Positions 59,278 to 64,000 of a stretch of 64,000 nucleotides of DNA are shown here, piece by piece. The position numbers were made by a program, and so were the translations under genes. A model generated the notes under the pieces. The model was not told the DNA's origin, did not search any database, and was given only the letters and a program-made list of their open reading frames with translations. The DNA lies in NCBI RefSeq assembly GCF_017894385.1, contig NZ_CP059560.1:558001-622000 (forward strand). The letters run 5' to 3'. Source of the DNA: Aromatoleum petrolei. GTDB lineage: Bacteria; Pseudomonadota; Gammaproteobacteria; Burkholderiales; Rhodocyclaceae. Numbering within the stretch: position 1 is the stretch's first letter; every line of letters begins with the position of its first letter.

Positions 59278-60861
59278 ATGAGCGAACAATACGACATCGT
59301 GGTCGCCGGTGGTGGCCACAACGGTCTGGTGGCCGCGTGCTACCTGGCGAAGGCGGGACTGAAGGTATGCGTCGTCGAGAAAAACGACAAGGTCGGCGGC
59401 GGCGTCATGACGCGCGAGCTGACGGCGCCGGGCTTCAAGCATGACGTCTGCTCGGTCGCACACACCCTGCTGCAGGCCAACCCATTGCTGCGCAACGACG
59501 AACTGCAGCTGAAATCGAAGTTCGGGCTGAAGTACATCAACCCCGACAAGATGACTGCGATCTTCTACGACGACGGGACCACGCTCGAGTTCTACACCGA
59601 CCTTGAGCAGACTGCCCAAGCGATCGCAAAATTCTCGCAGAAGGATGCGGAAGCCTACCGGCGCTTCAACAAGGAGGTTTTCCAGAACCTCGACATGATG
59701 GTGATGGGCATGTTCCATGCACCCCCGAACGCGGGGGCGCAAGCCGTGATGATGGAGCAGAGCGTGGTCGGGCAATCGCTGATGCGAACCCAGTCGATGA
59801 GCGCATGGGACTTCATCTGCGAATGGTTCGAGCACCCCAAGGTGCGCATCGCGTTGGCCCGCTATGCCTCGGAAGCCATGATGAACCCGTTCAACAACGG
59901 CACGGGATTCGGTTTCTACATCATTCTGCCCTTCATGCACCGCTACGGTGTCGGCATTCCCGTCGGCGGCTCGGGCGCCTTCGCGGACAAGCTGCGGGAG
60001 TGCTTCGAATCGCATGGCGGCGCGGTACGCGTCAATGCACCCGTCAAGCAGATGCGCATGGATGGCAGCAAGGTGACGGGCGTCGTGCTCGAATCGGGCG
60101 AGGAGATCATCGCGAAGAAAGGCGTCATCTCGACGATGCACGTGCAACAGGTGTTCCCGCACATGGTGCCGGGCGCGAATCTGCCGGAAGGATTCGAGCC
60201 GCGGATTCGGGGGCTGAAACGCAACAGCTTCCAGCCCTTCAACCTGCACCTCGCGCTGCACGAGGCGCCGCAGTACAAGGTCGGACCGGCGGTGGACGAT
60301 TTCTTCTGGGTCGAGCGTTCGCACTCCGACTGGGAGGAGTTCGCACGCGCCTTCTCCGATCTCGAATACGGCATCCCGCGCCGCGACTTCGTCGCCTACG
60401 TGATGCAGGACGTCTATGACAAGACGCGGGCACCCGAGGGCAAGCGTGTGCTCAACATGTACGCGTTCTGCCCCTACAACGTAAAGGGCGGCCCGCAGCG
60501 TTGGGACGAGATCGGCAAGGAAATCGCTTACGGATTCCTCGACGACCTGCGCAAGCTCACGACCAATATGGGCGACGACAACATCATCGGTTTCTCGTGG
60601 TTCACACCGCTCGATATCGAGCGCCACAACAACGCGATGATCGGTGCGGACATCCTGCACTTCGGCTCGTACAACTGGCAGATCGCGGGCAACCGCCCCG
60701 CCCCGGGCTACGGGCAGTACAAGTCGCCGGTGGCAGGTCTGTACATGGCGGGCGCGTCCACCCATCCGGGGGGCGGAGTCACCGCAGCGTCCGGACGCAA
60801 TGCGGCACAGGTGGTGTTGGAAGACCTGGGCATGGATTTCGACGACCTCATCGAAAACTGA
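59278..60861 (+). CDS. PYROXD2/phytoene-desaturase-like FAD oxidoreductase
   Basis: A 527-residue flavoprotein. DIVVAGGGHNGLVAACYLAK is the dinucleotide-binding start and VCVVEKNDKVGGGVMTRELT the next conserved block; the C-terminal GLYMAGASTHPGGGVTAASG closes the FAD site as in carotenoid desaturases and PYROXD2. It probably dehydrogenates or isomerises a C-C bond of a hydrophobic substrate. ATG follows GGGAGATATCC. In the dioxygenase operon it may act before or after ring hydroxylation. Confidence 0.9.
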   Translation: MSEQYDIVVAGGGHNGLVAACYLAKAGLKVCVVEKNDKVGGGVMTRELTAPGFKHDVCSVAHTLLQANPLLRNDELQLKSKFGLKYINPDKMTAIFYDDGTTLEFYTDLEQTAQAIAKFSQKDAEAYRRFNKEVFQNLDMMVMGMFHAPPNAGAQAVMMEQSVVGQSLMRTQSMSAWDFICEWFEHPKVRIALARYASEAMMNPFNNGTGFGFYIILPFMHRYGVGIPVGGSGAFADKLRECFESHGGAVRVNAPVKQMRMDGSKVTGVVLESGEEIIAKKGVISTMHVQQVFPHMVPGANLPEGFEPRIRGLKRNSFQPFNLHLALHEAPQYKVGPAVDDFFWVERSHSDWEEFARAFSDLEYGIPRRDFVAYVMQDVYDKTRAPEGKRVLNMYAFCPYNVKGGPQRWDEIGKEIAYGFLDDLRKLTTNMGDDNIIGFSWFTPLDIERHNNAMIGADILHFGSYNWQIAGNRPAPGYGQYKSPVAGLYMAGASTHPGGGVTAASGRNAAQVVLEDLGMDFDDLIEN

Positions 60862-60872
60862 CCCGTGGAACG

Positions 60873-60897
60873 CCGCGACCGCGTCGCGCGGTTGCGG
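60873..60897 (+). repeat. Intercistronic hairpin after the FAD gene
   Basis: CCGCGACCGCG (60873-60883) pairs with CGCGGTTGCGG (60887-60897), 11 bp with one G-U pair and a 3-nt loop. Confidence 0.5.
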
Positions 60898-60927
60898 TCA
60901 CGTCCAACGTGATGGAGAGCGGCAGCC

Positions 60928-61155
60928 GTGAAGATGTTCAGCAAGGAAGGCGTGGAGATGGTCGAAGTGAAGTCCATCCAGCGAAAGGACGACACCCTGG
61001 TCATGAAGGGCAAGGTCATGGGCTCGATGGCCACCACCATCCTGATCCGCCCCGAAGACTGCTGGCAGGCGCTCCGGCTGCTCGGGTGGCGGACGCTGCT
61101 GCGGATGCCGTTGATCCTGTTCAGAGGCTACCGCCAGGCCGCAAGATCAAGCTGA
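60928..61155 (+). CDS. Small conserved protein of the dioxygenase operon
   Basis: A 75-residue protein from GTG at 60928 (ATG at 60934 is the alternative; GGAGAG lies 10 nt before the GTG). FSKEGVEMVEVKSIQRKDDT then LVMKGKVMGSMATTILIRPE reads like a compact beta-sheet domain, with a hydrophobic C-terminal helix. Function unknown. It is the last gene of the operon and converges on the MFS gene. Confidence 0.6.
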   Translation: MKMFSKEGVEMVEVKSIQRKDDTLVMKGKVMGSMATTILIRPEDCWQALRLLGWRTLLRMPLILFRGYRQAARSS

Positions 61156-61199
61156 TTCGCGATCGCTCGCCGATAGCGCAGCCGTGAAGGAGCAGCCCC

Positions 61200-62372
61200 T
61201 CATTGATGGGCCTCGGAGGGGCTGGACAGGCGGCCCGCCACGACCACCCCGAGGACGCCGCACAGGGCAAGAGCAGCGGCTCCCAGCGCGAGGGACAGCA
61301 GCGAATTCCACATCAGTGGCGCCAGCACCGCGGCAATCCAGGCGTTGAATCCCGTCTGGATGAACAGCTGAACCGATGAGCCGGTGCCGCGGCGCGCCGG
61401 TACGCAATCCAGGCCGCGCACCGTGATCGTTGGAATCATCACCGACATGCCCAGATTGAAGAACAGGAGATACGCCACATACCACGCCGTGCCGCCGGGT
61501 TCGACGAGGCACACGGCGAGATTCCAGAGAGTGGCGGCAGCCATGATCGCGAACCCGGCCTTCAGCGTGGATGCCGTCGACCAGCGCTGCGCAAGGCGGC
61601 CCGCAAGCGCGGAGCCCAACATCAGCCCCACCGTCGCAGGTCCGAACATCCACAGGAAATCGGTCTCGCCCAGGCCAAGGTGCTCCATCAGGAACACCGG
61701 CGCAGACAGTACGTAAAGGAAGAAGCCGCCGAACATGCAGGCATACGCCAGTGCCCAGCTCATGAAGCGCGCGTTTCCGAGCACGGCCGCGTAACCGCGA
61801 AGCACACCCGCCGGATTGAACGGGTGACGCTGCGAGGCTGGCAGGGTCTCCGGTAATCCGAAAAACACGGCGACGAGCAGGCTGGTGGCAAGCAGGCACA
61901 GGAACACGAATACGGAGCGCCAGCCCAGCGCGACCTGCAACCAGCCGCCCACCAAAGGAGCGACGGCAGGTGCGATCGAGAACATCAACACCACCTGCGA
62001 CATCATGCGCTGCGCACGCGGCCCTTCATGCAGGTCCCGGACGACGGCGCGACCGATCACGATCCCGGCACCCGCCGAGAAGCCCTGGAGTGCCCGCAGA
62101 ACCCACAACTGCTCCACTTGTGTCGCAAGCGCGCATCCGAGCGACGCCAATGCATAGACGACCAGACCGGCCAGCACCACGCGGCGGCGCCCGAAGGAGT
62201 CCGAGATCGTGCCATGCCACAGGGCCATGAAGGCAAAGGCGGCGAAGTAGATCGCCACTGTCTGCTGCAACGCGACTCGATCCGTGCCGAGCACCACCGC
62301 CATTTCCCCGAAGGATGGCAGGTAGGTGTTGATCGAAAACGGGCCGAGCATCGCCAAGCCCGCCAGGATCAC
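61200..62372 (-). CDS. Bcr/CflA-type MFS exporter
   Basis: A 390-residue protein with 12 predicted membrane segments. SINTYLPSFGEMA near the N-terminus, HGTISDSFGRRRVVLAGL (motif A) and RALQGFSAGAGIVIGRAVVR (motif C region) are typical of the Bcr/CflA drug-resistance subfamily. GTG at 62372 begins MILAGLAMLGP, but the family usually has about 10 residues before this helix, so the true start may lie a little upstream towards the stop of the oxygenase-like gene, 48 nt away. Probably exports a substrate or product of the linked pathway. Confidence 0.85.
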   Translation of the reverse strand: MILAGLAMLGPFSINTYLPSFGEMAVVLGTDRVALQQTVAIYFAAFAFMALWHGTISDSFGRRRVVLAGLVVYALASLGCALATQVEQLWVLRALQGFSAGAGIVIGRAVVRDLHEGPRAQRMMSQVVLMFSIAPAVAPLVGGWLQVALGWRSVFVFLCLLATSLLVAVFFGLPETLPASQRHPFNPAGVLRGYAAVLGNARFMSWALAYACMFGGFFLYVLSAPVFLMEHLGLGETDFLWMFGPATVGLMLGSALAGRLAQRWSTASTLKAGFAIMAAATLWNLAVCLVEPGGTAWYVAYLLFFNLGMSVMIPTITVRGLDCVPARRGTGSSVQLFIQTGFNAWIAAVLAPLMWNSLLSLALGAAALALCGVLGVVVAGRLSSPSEAHQ

Positions 62373-62420
62373 GGTCGTGCCGAGTTGCCTTGTACCGGGA
62401 CGGTATCCGGATTGCAGAAA

Positions 62421-63464
62421 TCAGCCCCGCATGCCGAGCACTGCCGAAATGTCGGCACTCGGGTCGGCATCGGCGCCGTAGCCGAAGTCCCCGCGCTGCT
62501 GCCTCTCGGCGAGACGCACCATCAGCAATCGGTAGCGGTTGCCGGGGCCGTCGAAACGCGAGCTCAGGTCGCGGCGTTCGGTGGACTCGAAATAGCGCGC
62601 GTTCTGAGGGCGCAGCACCGAGTTGTCCTGTGGCTGGATCACGTAGGAGATGCGCGGCATCAGCCAGCGAAACGGTGCCGGCGCATGGACGGTGTAGTTC
62701 GTCTGGTCAACGCGAGAACGGTGCTTGCCGACTGGTACAAAGGGCTGCACGTTCGGAATCGGATAGCCCGGGGTGAAGTTCGGGTAAGAGATGCACACGT
62801 TGTTGCGCAGATGGACATGCAGCACTGCGCGCAGATCCTGGTATTGGGCGCGTACGCCTCCGATCCAGCGCATCACCGGTGCCACCGACTTGCGGGTGAC
62901 GTTGCGGATGCGAGTCACCGTCTCGGAGGTCGAATGGACCTCGACGACATCGTTCTCGGACTGGCCGTCACCGATCGCGTTGGCATGCAGGAAGTCGGCA
63001 TGTGTCAGATCGATGAGGTTCTCGACGGACAGCGGCGAGGCCGCATCGAAACGCACCGCGCGCTGCGTGTAGCGAGGGATCCCCTGACCATCGGGCGGCA
63101 GGAAGGGGATGTTCGGGATCAGTTCCTCGTGCGCATTATCGGGGTTTCCGTACCACGCCCAGATATACCCGTAGCGCTCGACGGCCGGATAGAAACCGGA
63201 GCCGTTCGTGAAGGCACTTGCACCTGCGCGCATCGCCTCGAGGCGGTCGGGGCGGAACTCGGCCGCATATAACCTCCCGCCATCGCGCCATAGATATACG
63301 TCCTGCGCATGGACAATACGGCGTACCGCCCGCTGGCCGATGTCGGCACTGTAGGCGACCGGAAACCAGGTGTCGCGCAGATCGAGATTGATCGGTACCC
63401 AGTCGCGCTTGGAGGTCGCCTCCGCTTCGCGCCCTACCGCATCCATCATCGGGACTTCGCTCAT
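62421..63464 (-). CDS. Ring-hydroxylating-oxygenase-like protein without a Rieske cluster
   Basis: A 347-residue protein. LDLRDTWFPVAYSADIGQRA and DVYLWRDGGRLYAAEF are the first strands of a Rieske domain, and YPAVERYGYIWAWYGNP the last; between them about 20 residues (RPDRLEAMRAGASAFTNGSG) stand where CPH and CxxH should be, so no [2Fe-2S] ligands remain. The catalytic domain is well kept: LSVENLIDLTHADFLHANAI holds D-x2-H-x4-H for mononuclear iron. ATG at 63464 overlaps the upstream gene's stop (ATGA) with GGAG 11 nt before it. The frame is continuous, so this is not an obvious pseudogene. Confidence 0.75.
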   Translation of the reverse strand: MSEVPMMDAVGREAEATSKRDWVPINLDLRDTWFPVAYSADIGQRAVRRIVHAQDVYLWRDGGRLYAAEFRPDRLEAMRAGASAFTNGSGFYPAVERYGYIWAWYGNPDNAHEELIPNIPFLPPDGQGIPRYTQRAVRFDAASPLSVENLIDLTHADFLHANAIGDGQSENDVVEVHSTSETVTRIRNVTRKSVAPVMRWIGGVRAQYQDLRAVLHVHLRNNVCISYPNFTPGYPIPNVQPFVPVGKHRSRVDQTNYTVHAPAPFRWLMPRISYVIQPQDNSVLRPQNARYFESTERRDLSSRFDGPGNRYRLLMVRLAERQQRGDFGYGADADPSADISAVLGMRG

Positions 63465-64000
63465 ACTACGCATCTCTCCTGCACCGGCACCACGCGCTCG
63501 GCCGGCGTCCTCGCATCGGTCTTCGCCAATCTGCGATCTCGTGACGGTGCGACTTCGAGTGCCGCCGCGGCTGCGCCGTCGATATGGGGGAAGATTGCGA
63601 ACGGAGCACGTCCGATCGCCCGCGCCATCCGCCACCGCCACGACAGCGGCGCTGCCGTGGCATGACGAAAACCGCGCCAGACCAGACTGGTGGTACCGCG
63701 CCTGTTCTCGCTGGCAGCGATGAAGATCGTGACGAGCGGCTCTTCGTCGGCGCTGAGGAGTTCCACGCGAATGTCACCGCCCCTTAGCGGTACGCGAGTA
63801 CGTACCCAGAGCGAATGGTCTCGCACGAAGGCTGGCCCATTTCCCTTGCCCTTCCACACCGCACCTCGATCGAGGACAAGATGCTCGCCGTCGCGGCGCG
63901 GATCGCCGAGGAAGAAATCGGTGATGTGCACGCCGGGGAAGGAAAGCAGGCATTCCGGGCCGTCGAGCATCACGTCGAGATATTGCTCAAACGCAATATT
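63461..64000 (-). CDS. C-terminal part of an unidentified protein, 5' end outside window
   Basis: At least 178 codons read in from the right edge (FEQYLDVMLDGPECLLSFPG, HITDFFLGDPRRDGEHLVLD, HSLWVRTRVPLRGGDIRVEL). The strand-rich pattern and the coupling to the oxygenase-like gene suggest the end of a related oxygenase catalytic domain, perhaps the Rieske-bearing partner, but no diagnostic motif is within the window. The stop overlaps the next start. Confidence 0.5.
   Translation of the reverse strand, partial: NIAFEQYLDVMLDGPECLLSFPGVHITDFFLGDPRRDGEHLVLDRGAVWKGKGNGPAFVRDHSLWVRTRVPLRGGDIRVELLSADEEPLVTIFIAASENRRGTTSLVWRGFRHATAAPLSWRWRMARAIGRAPFAIFPHIDGAAAAALEVAPSRDRRLAKTDARTPAERVVPVQERCVV

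Noticed and set aside
58966..60765. A 599-codon minus-strand open frame
   Set aside because: Antisense to the FAD oxidoreductase gene, which has clear FAD motifs on the plus strand.

Overview
The window is GC-rich, gene-dense DNA from a proteobacterium. The mix of IclR-controlled CoA-thioester catabolism, an FNR/ANR-like box, an ICE of the PFGI-1/ICEclc type and IS3/IS5/IS110/IS1380 debris best fits a betaproteobacterial degrader of the Azoarcus/Thauera/Aromatoleum or Burkholderiales kind. This placement is inference from gene content only.

Layout. (1) 1-5.6 kb: an MFS exporter running off the left edge, an acyl-CoA dehydrogenase fragment, a universal-stress/hemerythrin fusion, then an SDR - DUF2889 - MaoC hydratase operon. 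(2) 5.7-35.5 kb: a mostly minus-strand catabolic supercluster. It holds two nitronate-monooxygenase-like flavoproteins, eight of the window's nine crotonase-fold enzymes, acyl-CoA dehydrogenases including two PimC/PimD-like pairs, a CaiB CoA-transferase, three MaoC/hotdog hydratases (counting the one at 4.7 kb), a CitE-like lyase, EtfAB, a thiolase + DUF35 pair, a BadH-like SDR, an AMP-forming CoA ligase, an ADP-forming acyl-CoA synthetase and two paralogous IclR regulators. (3) 35.8-41.7 kb: a second DUF2889 gene and an MMPL/RND transporter paired with a periplasmic YCF48 propeller. (4) 41.9-47.6 kb: a scrap-yard with a complete IS3-family element, IS1380 and IS110 pieces, broken SDRs, a truncated FadB-type hydratase, a tyrosine phosphatase and a truncated HIT protein. 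(5) 47.3-54 kb: one end of a decayed integrative and conjugative element (ssb, TIGR03761, DUF2857, parB, a parA lacking its Walker A), bounded by a terminator and a tRNA-3'-end-like sequence. (6) 54.2-64 kb: a VOC protein, an atypical SDR, and a two-subunit Rieske dioxygenase operon with an amidohydrolase, a PYROXD2-like FAD oxidoreductase and a small conserved protein. Opposed to it is a minus-strand set with a Bcr/CflA exporter and an oxygenase-like protein that has kept the mononuclear iron motif but lost the Rieske cluster.

How it fits together. The genes of region 2 could activate a carboxylic acid to its CoA ester, dehydrogenate it through ACADs feeding EtfAB, hydrate it, oxidise it and cleave it by thiolase/aldolase, CitE-lyase or crotonase-type hydrolase steps. 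The substrate cannot be read from the sequence; alicyclic, isoprenoid or steroid side-chain acids all fit. A 13-bp palindrome, TGAAC-N3-GTTCA, recurs upstream of at least eight transcription units in regions 1-4 and is the strongest candidate for an undescribed regulon. Several genes are visibly dying (in-frame stops, frameshifts, an internal ACAD deletion), so the locus is being remodelled by mobile DNA.
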